64,000 bases of DNA from CALCLY01 sp900552775 (lineage in GTDB: Bacteria; Bacillota; Clostridia; UMGS1883; UMGS1540). The notes below the pieces were generated by a model, which was not told where the DNA came from, made no database searches, and saw only the letters and a program-made list of their open reading frames with translations. Below are positions 15,945-25,020 of the stretch, one piece after another (position 1 is the first letter of the stretch; each line of letters begins with the position of its first letter). The position numbers were made by a program, and so were the translations under genes. Where the stretch lies: contig CALCLY010000023.1 in the NCBI GenBank assembly GCA_937966555.1, positions 1 through 64,000 of the forward strand, given 5' to 3'.

Positions 15945-18209
15945 ATGAAAAGAACATTTCTTTTCGCCGCGTCGGCGCTTGCAGCCGGAATTATGCTCGG
16001 CGCCGGAGAAAGCGCGGCCGGGATTGCCGCGGCCTGCATGGGACTTTTGGCTGTGCTTTTGTTTTTGTTCACAAAAAAAGAATATGCAAAAATTGCTTTG
16101 TGTACGGTACTTGTTTTCGCCGGCTTTTTTGAGATATGCGCCGTAAAAAGCGCCGCGGTAAAAGATTGGACGGCGTTTGACGGAAAGAACGTGAATATAA
16201 AGGGCAGAGTTATAAATGTTCATGATGAGGGGAGTTATGCTTATTTCGACTTGAAGGCAGACAGCATTTCGGACGGTGAAACGGAATTTAAAAATAAAAA
16301 AATCCGCGTATATAAATATGACGGTATGCCGCAGGTGCGCTATGGAGATATGGCAGAGTTTGCGGCGAATATACAAAAGGTTCGGCATGAGTCGGAAATG
16401 TATTACTTATCAAAAAGCATAGAGTTTAATGCCGTGACGCACACCGATACGTTTGTGCTGCACGGGCGCGTGCTGCACAAATTTTCCCCGAAGGATAATG
16501 CCGTACTTTTGCATGACAGACTGAAAAATATTATATATTCAAAATTCGGCGGCAGTGCGGCAGGCTTTCTTGCCGGAATACTTTGCGGAGACAAATCCAA
16601 AATGACCGAAGCTTCCTACAGCAGCTTTAAAATCTGCGGTATAGCGCATATTGTTGCGGTTTCGGGTATGCATATAAGCATACTTCTCGGAATATTGCAG
16701 GGAATTTTCGGTGTTTTTGGATTTAAAAAGACCAAGGCAGCGTTTGTGATATATCTTGCTGCTGTGTGGTTTTTTGTACTTATGACGGGCGCGAATGCGT
16801 CTGCCGTGCGTTCGGCTCTCGGCTTTACCGTGATGATTGCGGCGCTTTTCTTAAAGCGCGATACGGACATGCTCAACAGCCTTGCGATTGCGGCTTTTGT
16901 TATGCTTGCGGCAAACCCTGCCATTTTGTTCGATTTGGGATTTCGCCTTTCGGTGCTGTCGATGGCGGGAATAGCTGTTTTTGCAGACAAAATCGCGAAA
17001 AAGCTTTGCTTTTTACCTGCTGCGCTGTCATCCGTCATTGCAGCCACGCTGTCGGCACAGATTTTTACTTTGCCGCAGATTATTACGGTTTTCGGTACGG
17101 CGCCGCTTCTTGCGGCGGCAGCAAACATTGTGGTTTGTCCCGTTATGCCGTTTGTGCTTTGTACAGAAATACTGTTTGTGATATTCGGCAGTATTCCTGT
17201 TTTGGGAGGTATTTTGTATAAGCTTCTGTCTGCGCTTACGTACGGCATCTTATACACGGCGGATATTTTCGCAAGTGCGCCCGCGGCATATGTTTCCGCC
17301 GAAGGAGCCGGGGCTTTTTTAGCGGCGCTTTTGCTGATTGCGGTTTTATATGCGTTTCTTTCGGGCAGAAAGAATGTCTGCAAAGTCTGCTGCTGCGCAG
17401 TGGTCGGGATAATTGCCGCATTGGTGGTGTCAAATGCCGCAAATCCAAAAATCCGCGCGGCTTTTCTGGATGTCGGGCACGGAGACTGCTTTGTGCTTTC
17501 CGCGCCGCATGAATGTATTATGATAGACGGCGGAGGAAAAGACGGCGCGGGCGTTGCGGACGATACGATCATACCTTACATGAGCGAAAAAGGCATAAAA
17601 AGAATAAGCGCGGCATTTGTGACGCACTATCATTCAGATCATGCCAAAGGAATATCGGAACTTTTGAGAAACGGAAAAATAGAACGGCTTGTGCTGCCGG
17701 TGGGAATATACGAAAACGATTTGGCAAAAGAACTTGCCGCCGCTGCAAACGCCGCCGGTGTGCCGCTTTACTGTATACGCGGCGGTGAAACGCTTGAACT
17801 CGGAGAAATCACGGTGAAGGCTTTTTCGGTGTATGACGGCTCCGAGGAAAATAACGGCATGGTATACAGAGCCGAAAGTATGGGTAAAAAATTTCTTGTG
17901 ACGGGCGATATAACCGCTGAAGCCGAGACACGGCTTTGCGAAGACGAAGATGTTACGGCGGATGTTTTGAAGATTGCGCATCACGGTTCAAAAACTTCTT
18001 TTAATCCGGGATTTATTTCGTCGGTAGGTCCGCGTGCTGCGGTGATTTCGGGCAACGGCTCCGTTCTTTCGGAGCAGGTATACGAAAGCGTAAAATTGCT
18101 TTCGGCGGAAGTATTTAATACGGATGAATGCGGAACCGTTGAATTTATTGCCGATAGAAACGGGTTTTGCGGAGTAAAAAGAGAAAGGAGCGGCGAAGAT
18201 GAGTTATGA
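15945..18209 (+). CDS. comEC: ComEC/Rec2 DNA uptake channel
   Basis: A 754-residue membrane protein for import of single-stranded DNA in natural transformation. The N-terminal membrane segments and an OB-like DUF4131 region (about residues 50-150) precede the Competence domain with many helices (about 200-480, including CGIAHIVAVSGMHISILLG). The C-terminal metallo-beta-lactamase domain (about 500-740) has FLDVGHGDC and THYHSDHAKG, with a later HHGSKTS; these are zinc-site motifs and may provide nuclease activity. ATG 15945 follows GGGGAG. It overlaps holA by 11 nt, a common gene pair in Clostridia. Other competence genes are not in the window. Confidence 0.95.
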   Translation: MKRTFLFAASALAAGIMLGAGESAAGIAAACMGLLAVLLFLFTKKEYAKIALCTVLVFAGFFEICAVKSAAVKDWTAFDGKNVNIKGRVINVHDEGSYAYFDLKADSISDGETEFKNKKIRVYKYDGMPQVRYGDMAEFAANIQKVRHESEMYYLSKSIEFNAVTHTDTFVLHGRVLHKFSPKDNAVLLHDRLKNIIYSKFGGSAAGFLAGILCGDKSKMTEASYSSFKICGIAHIVAVSGMHISILLGILQGIFGVFGFKKTKAAFVIYLAAVWFFVLMTGANASAVRSALGFTVMIAALFLKRDTDMLNSLAIAAFVMLAANPAILFDLGFRLSVLSMAGIAVFADKIAKKLCFLPAALSSVIAATLSAQIFTLPQIITVFGTAPLLAAAANIVVCPVMPFVLCTEILFVIFGSIPVLGGILYKLLSALTYGILYTADIFASAPAAYVSAEGAGAFLAALLLIAVLYAFLSGRKNVCKVCCCAVVGIIAALVVSNAANPKIRAAFLDVGHGDCFVLSAPHECIMIDGGGKDGAGVADDTIIPYMSEKGIKRISAAFVTHYHSDHAKGISELLRNGKIERLVLPVGIYENDLAKELAAAANAAGVPLYCIRGGETLELGEITVKAFSVYDGSEENNGMVYRAESMGKKFLVTGDITAEAETRLCEDEDVTADVLKIAHHGSKTSFNPGFISSVGPRAAVISGNGSVLSEQVYESVKLLSAEVFNTDECGTVEFIADRNGFCGVKRERSGEDEL

Positions 18210-19185
18210 CATTTTAAAAAAGAGACTTAAAGAGAATAATCTGCCGCATTTAATGCACTTTTACGGCGAAGAAACATTTCTCCTCGAAAGTTCCGTGTCG
18301 CTTATAAAGAAGAAACTCTTGGGAGATTCGGAGGATTTTAATCTGATAGTGCTGGAGGGCGATGTATCGGCGGACGAAATAGACGTTTCACTTAATACGC
18401 CGCCGTTTTTCGGTGAGACAAAGCTCATCTTGCTGCGCGAACTCGGCATTTTCAAAAGCGGAGCAAAAAATAAGGAAATATGGAAGGCGGCGTTTTCGGA
18501 CGTGCCGCCGTATCTTTATATAATTGCCTGTGAGAGTAATTTTGACAAAAGAAATGCCGCCTATAAAGCTTTTGCAGAAAATGCTCTCACGGTGAATTTT
18601 GAACATCGCGAAAAATCGGAAATACGCGGCTGGTGTGCAAAGCAGCTGCAAAAAAAGAAAAAGCTTATAGATAACGATGCGCTTACGCTGCTTATAGACA
18701 GCGTTGGTGTGGACATGCAGGCTATATCGGCGCAGCTTGATAAAATTGCGGCGTACACCGGAGAAAGAGACAGAGTGACGGCGGCAGATGTGCGCGAAAC
18801 CGTAAAAAGGGAGTTTTTCACAAAAGAGTACGTTCTTACGGACGCTATGCTCTCAAAAAACAAAAAGCTTGCTCAAAACGTACTTTCGGAGCTGCTTTTT
18901 ATGAGAACCGACCCCATAAGGCTTCTTTTTATTGTGGCTTCGTCATACATGTCCGCTTATAAAGCAAAGGTTGTTCTGTTGTCCGGCGGAAATGCGGCGG
19001 ACGCGGCAAAAATACTTAAACTGCCGCGAGATTTTATGGCAAAAAAATATGTTGAGTTTGCAAGAAAACTTGACGCAGGTTATCTTAAGAATGCAATTTC
19101 GGTTTTAAAAGATGCGGATTTAAGAGTTAAAAACGGTTCGGAAGACCCGGAAACGTGCATAAGACGTGTTGTTGCGGAACTTTAA
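18199..19185 (+). CDS. holA: DNA polymerase III delta subunit
   Basis: A 328-residue clamp-loader subunit that opens the sliding clamp. It shows the HolA pattern: HLMHFYGEETFLLESSV at the N-terminus, TPPFFGETKLILLREL, an AAA+-like core without a Walker A lysine, and a helical C-terminus with the DPIRLLFIVASSY segment. ATG 18199 follows GGAGCGG and lies within comEC. In Firmicutes comEC-holA is often followed by rpsT; here rpsU lies upstream and a ProX-like gene follows. Confidence 0.9.
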   Translation: MSYDILKKRLKENNLPHLMHFYGEETFLLESSVSLIKKKLLGDSEDFNLIVLEGDVSADEIDVSLNTPPFFGETKLILLRELGIFKSGAKNKEIWKAAFSDVPPYLYIIACESNFDKRNAAYKAFAENALTVNFEHREKSEIRGWCAKQLQKKKKLIDNDALTLLIDSVGVDMQAISAQLDKIAAYTGERDRVTAADVRETVKREFFTKEYVLTDAMLSKNKKLAQNVLSELLFMRTDPIRLLFIVASSYMSAYKAKVVLLSGGNAADAAKILKLPRDFMAKKYVEFARKLDAGYLKNAISVLKDADLRVKNGSEDPETCIRRVVAEL

Positions 19186-19198
19186 AGGAGAAAACAAA

Positions 19199-19681
19199 AT
19201 GAATAAAAAGGAAATTTATGATTTTTTGAATAGTAATAAAATTGAATATGAGGTAACGGAGCACCCGGCGCTGTTCAGTATGGATGATGTGTGCGATGTT
19301 GAGCTGCCTTATCCCGATGCGGACGCCAAGAATCTTTTCGTGCGCGACGATAAAAAAAGAAATTATTATCTTATAACCGTAAGAGGCGCAAAAAGAGTTG
19401 ATCTTAAAGAGTTCGGCACAGAGCACAGAACAAGGCGGCTTTCGTTTGCTTCGGCGGACGATCTTAAAAAATACATCGGCGTGGAGCCGGGTTCAGTGTC
19501 TCCGCTCGGGCTGCTTAATGATGAGGAGCGCAAAGTGAAATTTTTCCTCGATTCGGAATTTAAAGACGTTACGGGGCGCATCGGCATTCACCCCAATGAA
19601 AATACGGCAACCGTGTGGCTTAAAACGGACGATCTTATAAAGATTATAAAAGACCACGGAAATGAAACAGAGCTGTGGTGA
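19199..19681 (+). CDS. YbaK/ProX-like aminoacyl-tRNA deacylase
   Basis: A 160-residue free-standing editing domain of the YbaK/ProX (PrdX) family, which hydrolyses mischarged tRNA such as Ala-tRNAPro. Visible family features are YEVTEHPALFSMDD, NLFVRDDKKRNYYLITV, GSVSPLGLLND and IGIHPNENTATVWL. The lysine in the NLFVRDDKK segment is the usual active-site region. ATG 19199 follows AAAGGAG; the earlier frame start at 19166 is inside holA. It lies between holA and the ABC pair, with short gaps, so it may be co-transcribed. Confidence 0.88.
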   Translation: MNKKEIYDFLNSNKIEYEVTEHPALFSMDDVCDVELPYPDADAKNLFVRDDKKRNYYLITVRGAKRVDLKEFGTEHRTRRLSFASADDLKKYIGVEPGSVSPLGLLNDEERKVKFFLDSEFKDVTGRIGIHPNENTATVWLKTDDLIKIIKDHGNETELW

Positions 19682-19696
19682 GAGGAAAGATAAAAT

Positions 19697-21418
19697 TTGA
19701 AGTACCTTATACCTTTTTTTAAAAAATATATGAAAGAAAGCCTTCTGGCGCCGCTTTTTAAAATGATTGAAGCGCTGTGTGACCTTTTTGTGCCGCTTGT
19801 TGTGGTGCAGATAATCGATATCGGAATAGCCGGCGGAGACAAAAAGTTTATTGCAGGGCATTTTGCGATTATGGTTTTAATGGCACTTTTTGGGCTTTTG
19901 AGCAGCTTTACCGCACAGTATTTTGCGGCAAAAGCGGCTGTGGGAACGTCTGCCGGGCTTCGCCACAGCCTTTTTAAGCATATTGAAACGCTTTCGTTTA
20001 CTGAACTTGACACGCTGGGAACGTCCACGCTCATAACAAGGCTCACGGCGGATATAAACAGTGTTCAAAACGGAATAAACATGTTTTTGCGCCTTTTTCT
20101 GCGCAGTCCTTTTATAGTGTTCGGCGCAATGATTATGGCTTTTTCGATTGACCGCACGGCGGGACTTGTGTTTGCGGCGGTAATTCCCGTGCTTTTTATT
20201 ATTGTTTTCGGGATTATGTTTATAACAAAACCGCGTTATAAAAAGTGCCAGGACAGCGTTGACGCGGTTACGGCGTCCGTCCGTGAAAATCTCGATGGCG
20301 TGCGCGTTATACGCGCTTTCGGCAGAGAAGAAAGCGAAACGGAGCAGTTTGACGGCGAAAATTCGCTTCTTAACAGGCTTCAGCTTGTTGCGGGCAGACT
20401 TTCGGCTCTTATGAATCCGCTTTGTTATGCGGCGGTTAACGGCGCAATTATTCTGATACTTATGGTAGGAGCAAAAAAGGTTTCGGGCGGAGTGCTGCTT
20501 TCGGGAAACGTTGTGGCGCTTATAAACTATCTGTCGCAGATACTTGTGGAGCTTGTGAAGCTTGCAAATCTTATAGTGCTTTTAAGCCGTGCTGCCGTAA
20601 GCTGCGGCAGAATCGGAGCGGTTCTCGATACGAAAAGCTCCATGCAGTTTGGAAATATAACGGAGGGCGCGGGGGAATGTGCACTTGAGTTTGAAAACGT
20701 TTCGTTTAAATATGCCGGCGCCGGTGACGAGTCTCTTTCTGACATAAGCTTTTCTCTAAACCGCGGCGGTGTTTTGGGAGTTATAGGCGGCACGGGCAGC
20801 GGAAAAAGCACACTTTCGGGTCTTGCGGCGCGCTTTTATGACGCAACACGGGGCAATGTGTCTTTTATGGGAAACAATATTAAAGACTGGGACAAGAATG
20901 CCCTGAGAGCGCGTGTTTCGGTTGTAATGCAAAAATCTCAGCTTTTTGCCGGAACTGTGCGGAGCAATCTTATGTACGGCAACCCGAACACTTCGGAGGA
21001 CGATATGTGGCAGGCTTTGCACGCCGCTCAGGCGGAGGATTTTGTGCGCGAAAAGCCCGGTATGCTTGACACCAAGGTTGAGCAGGGCGGGAGAAACTTT
21101 TCGGGCGGCCAGCGGCAGAGGCTTTCCGTGGCGCGCGCCCTGGTTTCAAAGCCGCAGCTTTTGATTCTTGATGACAGCTCATCGGCACTTGACTATAAGA
21201 CGGACGCAAATATGAGAAAAGCCATTTGTAATTTGCCTTATAAACCGGCAACAATAATAATAAGCCAGAGAACAGCCGCAATAGAGCATGCGGACAAGAT
21301 TCTGGTGCTTGAAGACGGACATGCCGCCGGAACGGGCACGCATGAAAAACTGCTTGAAACATGCCCGGTATACCGCGAAATATATAACAGTGCTTCGGGG
21401 GGTGAGAGCCGTGAATAA
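19697..21418 (+). CDS. ABC exporter half-transporter, first of a pair
   Basis: A 573-residue fused membrane/ATPase protein. Six predicted helices occupy residues about 15-310; the ATPase domain has Walker A GGTGSGKST near residue 363, the signature FSGGQRQRLSVARA and Walker B LLILDDSSSALD. The Walker B motif ends in Asp-Asp rather than Asp-Glu, so the catalytic glutamate is missing: this half is probably the degenerate site of a heterodimer, as in BmrC/TM287-type exporters. Start TTG 19697 follows GAGAGGAAAG. The partner gene overlaps by 8 nt. Substrate unknown (drug, lipid or peptide). Confidence 0.9.
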   Translation: MKYLIPFFKKYMKESLLAPLFKMIEALCDLFVPLVVVQIIDIGIAGGDKKFIAGHFAIMVLMALFGLLSSFTAQYFAAKAAVGTSAGLRHSLFKHIETLSFTELDTLGTSTLITRLTADINSVQNGINMFLRLFLRSPFIVFGAMIMAFSIDRTAGLVFAAVIPVLFIIVFGIMFITKPRYKKCQDSVDAVTASVRENLDGVRVIRAFGREESETEQFDGENSLLNRLQLVAGRLSALMNPLCYAAVNGAIILILMVGAKKVSGGVLLSGNVVALINYLSQILVELVKLANLIVLLSRAAVSCGRIGAVLDTKSSMQFGNITEGAGECALEFENVSFKYAGAGDESLSDISFSLNRGGVLGVIGGTGSGKSTLSGLAARFYDATRGNVSFMGNNIKDWDKNALRARVSVVMQKSQLFAGTVRSNLMYGNPNTSEDDMWQALHAAQAEDFVREKPGMLDTKVEQGGRNFSGGQRQRLSVARALVSKPQLLILDDSSSALDYKTDANMRKAICNLPYKPATIIISQRTAAIEHADKILVLEDGHAAGTGTHEKLLETCPVYREIYNSASGGESRE

Positions 21419-23120
21419 GGATATGCTAAAAAAACTCAAACCATTTTTAAAGCCGCAGATTCCTTTTGCGGTGATATCGCTTTTGTGCGCTCTTGTAAGT
21501 TCCTCAGCAGCGATTATAATCCCGATTTTCTGCGGCCGCGCCATAGACTTTATGATAGGTGCCGGCAAGGTGGATTTTGCCGGAGTAATAAAATATGTGT
21601 ATCTTATAGCTGCATCGGCAGCGGCGGGCGCCCTGGCGCAGCAGTTTCTGGCTGTATGCAACAACAAAATTGCATTTTGTATTTCGCGCGATATGCGCCG
21701 TGCTCTTTTTGAAAAACTTCAGAGACTTCCGCTTTCGTATCTTGACACTCACCGTTCAGGAGAGCTTTTAAGCCGCATGATTTCGGACGTGGATACTTTT
21801 TCGGACGGTATGCTCATGGGTATTTCGCAGCTTTTTACGGGTATTATAGCAATACTCGGAACACTTCTTGTAATGATAGTGTATAACGCGCCAATAGCGC
21901 TGCTTGTTGCCGCGCTTACACCGCTTTCGCTTTTTTCGGCAAAGTTTATTTCGGGCAAAATCCGGCGCTGGTTCACGGCACAGGCAAAGCTCCGCGGCGA
22001 GCAAACGGCAATGATAAATGAGTTTACGGACGGAATGAAGGTCATTTCGTCTTATGCGAGAGAAGAAGAGACACTCTCGGAGTTTGACACGCTCAACGAT
22101 GAGTTTAAAGCGGCTTCGTTTCGTGCAACATTCTTTTCAAGCCTTGTAAACCCCACAACAAGACTTTTAAACAATATCATATACGCATGCGTGTGCCTTC
22201 TGGGTGCGCTTTTGTCGGTTGGCGGAGGAATTACGGTGGGTCAGCTCAGCGTATTTTTAAGCTATGCCGGGCAGTATGCAAAGCCGTTTAACGAGATAAG
22301 CGCGGTTTTGACAGAGCTGCAAAACGCGAAAACATCGCTTTTGCGCATTTTCGAGCTTTTGGACGAGGCGGAGGAAACGGCAGACGGCACAGAGGAAACC
22401 GACGGCGGCGAGGTTGAATTTAAAAACGTGTCATTTTCATATTCGCCCGAAAAGCCGCTTCTTAAAAATATATCGCTTGCGGCAAAGCGCGGACAGCGGA
22501 TTGCCATCGTGGGCCCCACCGGCTGCGGAAAAACAACGCTTATCAATCTTCTGATGAGATTTTACGATGTCTGCGGAGGAAGTATAAGCATAAACGGCGC
22601 GGATATAAGAGAAATAAAAAGATATTCCCTGCGCCGCCATTTCGGCATGGTTTTGCAGGACACGTGGCTTAAAAGCGCCACGGTGCGCGAGAATATTGCA
22701 TACGGAAAGCCCGATGCAACGGATGAAGAAATAGAAAATGCCGCAAAGTCGGCGCATGCTCATTCGTTTATAAAGAGACTTCCGAAAGGCTACGATACTT
22801 TAATTGGCGAAGGCGGAGCGGAACTTTCGGCGGGGCAAAAACAGCTTCTCTGCATTGCGCGCGCCATGCTTTGTCTGCCGCCCATGCTTATTCTGGACGA
22901 GGCTACTTCTTCCATAGATACCCGAACGGAAATTAAAATTCAAAGCGCGTTTGCAAAAATGATGAAGGGCAGAACAAGCTTTGTTGTGGCGCACAGACTT
23001 TCCACAATCCGTGAGTCCGACCTGATTTTGGTTATGCGTGCCGGCGATATTACGGAGCAGGGCACTCATGATGAACTTCTGCAAAAAAACGGTTTCTATG
23101 CCGAACTTTGGAATACGTGA
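21411..23120 (+). CDS. ABC exporter half-transporter, second of a pair
   Basis: A 569-residue half-transporter with six helices and an ATPase domain: Walker A GPTGCGKTT, signature LSAGQKQLLCIARA (LSAGQ instead of LSGGQ) and a canonical Walker B LILDEATSSID with catalytic Glu, then a switch histidine in VVAHRLSTI. Together with the first half it should form one consensus and one degenerate site. GTG 21411 overlaps the previous stop codon and follows GGGGGGTGAG, so the pair is translationally coupled; the longer frame from 21288 lies inside the upstream gene. The substrate is unknown. Confidence 0.9.
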   Translation: MNKDMLKKLKPFLKPQIPFAVISLLCALVSSSAAIIIPIFCGRAIDFMIGAGKVDFAGVIKYVYLIAASAAAGALAQQFLAVCNNKIAFCISRDMRRALFEKLQRLPLSYLDTHRSGELLSRMISDVDTFSDGMLMGISQLFTGIIAILGTLLVMIVYNAPIALLVAALTPLSLFSAKFISGKIRRWFTAQAKLRGEQTAMINEFTDGMKVISSYAREEETLSEFDTLNDEFKAASFRATFFSSLVNPTTRLLNNIIYACVCLLGALLSVGGGITVGQLSVFLSYAGQYAKPFNEISAVLTELQNAKTSLLRIFELLDEAEETADGTEETDGGEVEFKNVSFSYSPEKPLLKNISLAAKRGQRIAIVGPTGCGKTTLINLLMRFYDVCGGSISINGADIREIKRYSLRRHFGMVLQDTWLKSATVRENIAYGKPDATDEEIENAAKSAHAHSFIKRLPKGYDTLIGEGGAELSAGQKQLLCIARAMLCLPPMLILDEATSSIDTRTEIKIQSAFAKMMKGRTSFVVAHRLSTIRESDLILVMRAGDITEQGTHDELLQKNGFYAELWNT

Positions 23121-23152
23121 AAAAATGGGATGCTAAATAATCCCGTAACTTG

Positions 23153-23207
23153 AGAAAAGGAGAAAAACAGTATGCTTAAATGAAGTATAATGTTTTTCTT
23201 CTTTTCT
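23153..23207. terminator. Long A/T-armed hairpin ending the ABC operon
   Basis: AGAAAAGGAGAAAAAC (23153-23168) pairs with GTTTTTCTTCTTTTCT (23192-23207) with one mismatch. It is purine-rich rather than GC-rich and has no long T tail on the plus strand beyond its own arm. It separates the exporter pair from the heat-shock operon. Confidence 0.55.
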
Positions 23208-23291
23208 TACGGTCAGCAAACTTTTTTGATTTTCTAAAACGTATTCACAATTTGTTCACACTAAATTAAAAAAATATTTAAGCGGAAACAC

Positions 23292-23320
23292 TTGACTTTT
23301 TTGTGTTTTGGTGGTATCTT
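23292..23320 (+). promoter_or_regulatory. Promoter of hrcA-grpE-dnaK-dnaJ
   Basis: TTGACT at 23292-23297, 17-bp spacer, TATCTT at 23315-23320. The CIRCE operator begins 9 bp after the -10 box, so bound HrcA would block the start site. Confidence 0.8.
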
Positions 23321-23329
23321 AATAATAGA

Positions 23330-23356
23330 TTAGCACTCGGGCAGGCAGAGTGCTAA
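23330..23356 (+). promoter_or_regulatory. CIRCE operator (HrcA binding site)
   Basis: A perfect match to the CIRCE consensus: TTAGCACTC at 23330-23338, 9-nt spacer, GAGTGCTAA at 23348-23356. HrcA, encoded by the first gene downstream, is the known repressor for this site. Confidence 0.97.
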
Positions 23357-23409
23357 CAAATACGATTTTCAAGCCGGGCAGTCGATACCGCGGCGGAACG
23401 GAGAATACA

Positions 23410-24462
23410 ATGGAAATCAGTGAAAGAAAAAAACAAATATTACAGGCAATAGTTGACGATTACACCGAGACGGCAGAGCCGGTAGGCTCGCGTTCAATTG
23501 TAAAACGTCACAGCATATCTTTAAGCCCTGCCACAATACGAAACGAAATGGCGGATCTTGAGGACATGGGATTCCTTCAGAAGCCCCATACCTCTGCCGG
23601 AAGGATTCCTTCCGGGCTGGGATACAGGTACTACGTAAATTCGCTTATGAACAGGTGCAAGCTTTCGGGTGACGAGACGGAAAGAATGAGGCGCGCACTC
23701 GAAATCAGGCAAAATGAGCTTGATTCGCTCATTGCGGAAGCATCGGGCATTGTGTCGCGGCTTACGGCGTACACGGTTATTGCTTCATCTCCCCACGCAA
23801 AGCACCATGCGGTAAAAAACATAAAGCTGCTTCCGATGGGTGAAGGGAATCTGCTTCTTGCGCTTATGACAAATGCGGGACTTATGAAAAACATGGTGAT
23901 AAAAACCGCCGGCGGCGTCAAAGCGGAGTTCGTGTTTGAATATTCAAAACTGCTTTCGGATATTTTTGTGGGCAACTCGCCGCATGACATAAGCGAAGAA
24001 CAGTTTGCAAGGCTTTGCGAAGCCTCGCACGGACACGAGGAAATATATTCCGCCGTTATAGGAGCGCTTTTTGAATGGTTTGAAAAAAGCTCTGCGGCAA
24101 ATGTTTTTGCGGGTGGTGTTGTAAATATATTTAATCACCCCGAGTACAAGGACATTGACAAAGCAAAAGAGTTTATAAGATTTCTCGATGACAGAAACAA
24201 TATATCCGGAATGCTTGAAGGCGGCGGAGACGAAACCGACGGAGTGGATATTAAAATAGGCGATGAAAACGGGCGCGAGGAACTCAGCAGCATGAGCGTA
24301 CTTACCGCAAAATACAATGCCGGGCGTGAGCTTTCGGGCAGAATCGGAATTATAGGTCCCATGCGTATGGACTATGCGAGAGTTGTTTCAACGCTTGAAG
24401 TCATCACAGACAGACTTAATACAATAATCGGGCATATATTTGATAATGATATGAAAGGATAA
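23410..24462 (+). CDS. hrcA: Heat-inducible repressor HrcA
   Basis: A 350-residue repressor of class I heat-shock genes; it binds CIRCE and is kept active by GroEL in studied species. The winged-helix N-terminus includes ILQAIVDDYTETAEPVGSR and SPATIRNEMADLEDMGFLQKPHTSAGRIPS, followed by the GAF-like core and the C-terminal IIGPMRMDYARVVSTLEVITDRL segment. ATG 23410 follows ACGGAG; a longer frame from 23350 would start inside CIRCE. It is the first gene of the operon and 5 nt before grpE, so it represses itself. Confidence 0.97.
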   Translation: MEISERKKQILQAIVDDYTETAEPVGSRSIVKRHSISLSPATIRNEMADLEDMGFLQKPHTSAGRIPSGLGYRYYVNSLMNRCKLSGDETERMRRALEIRQNELDSLIAEASGIVSRLTAYTVIASSPHAKHHAVKNIKLLPMGEGNLLLALMTNAGLMKNMVIKTAGGVKAEFVFEYSKLLSDIFVGNSPHDISEEQFARLCEASHGHEEIYSAVIGALFEWFEKSSAANVFAGGVVNIFNHPEYKDIDKAKEFIRFLDDRNNISGMLEGGGDETDGVDIKIGDENGREELSSMSVLTAKYNAGRELSGRIGIIGPMRMDYARVVSTLEVITDRLNTIIGHIFDNDMKG

Positions 24463-24467
24463 AGATT

Positions 24468-24983
24468 ATGGACGAAGAAAAAAAAGAAGTAACGGCGGAA
24501 GAAACCGAGAACACCGAAAACACCGCTCCCGAGGCAGATGAGCTTGCGGAAGCCAGGAAGGCGGCGGACGAATACAAAGACAAGTTTTTAAGGGTTTCTG
24601 CCGAATACGATAATTTCAGAAAACGCACGCAGAAGGAAAAAGAGGCGCTTTTTGCAGACGGGAAAGCTTCGTGTGCAAAAGAATTTCTTCCTCTTGCGGA
24701 CAATATGGAAAGAGCCGTTAGCGCAATGGCGGAAGAAGCTGACGCGGACGGCATTAAAAAAGGCCTTGAAATGATTTCAAAGCAGCTTGAAGATATTTTG
24801 AAGGCTTTGAGCATTGAGGCAATTCCGGCAGTGGGCGAGGAGTTTGACCCCGAGCTTCACAATGCCGTTATGCATATAGATGATGAAACAACCGATACAA
24901 ATACCGTTGTCGAAGAATTCCAGAAAGGCTACAGAATGGACGGAAAGGTTTTAAGACACAGTATGGTAAAGGTTGCAAACTGA
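24468..24983 (+). CDS. grpE: Nucleotide exchange factor GrpE
   Basis: A 171-residue DnaK co-chaperone that releases ADP. It has an acidic unstructured N-terminus (Glu/Asp/Thr-rich, about 25 residues), a long coiled-coil helix with YKDKFLRVSAEYDNFRKRTQKE, and the C-terminal beta domain ending VVEEFQKGYRMDGKVLRHSMVKVAN, which is the family signature. AAAGGA precedes ATG 24468. Confidence 0.97.
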   Translation: MDEEKKEVTAEETENTENTAPEADELAEARKAADEYKDKFLRVSAEYDNFRKRTQKEKEALFADGKASCAKEFLPLADNMERAVSAMAEEADADGIKKGLEMISKQLEDILKALSIEAIPAVGEEFDPELHNAVMHIDDETTDTNTVVEEFQKGYRMDGKVLRHSMVKVAN

Positions 24984-25020
24984 TTTAATTTGAGAGTTAT
25001 TTTAGAAAGGATGATAGATT

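Noticed and set aside
16616..17572. 318-residue minus-strand frame antisense to comEC
   Set aside because: Low-complexity Ala/Ile/Lys composition and no ribosome site; it mirrors the codon bias of comEC.
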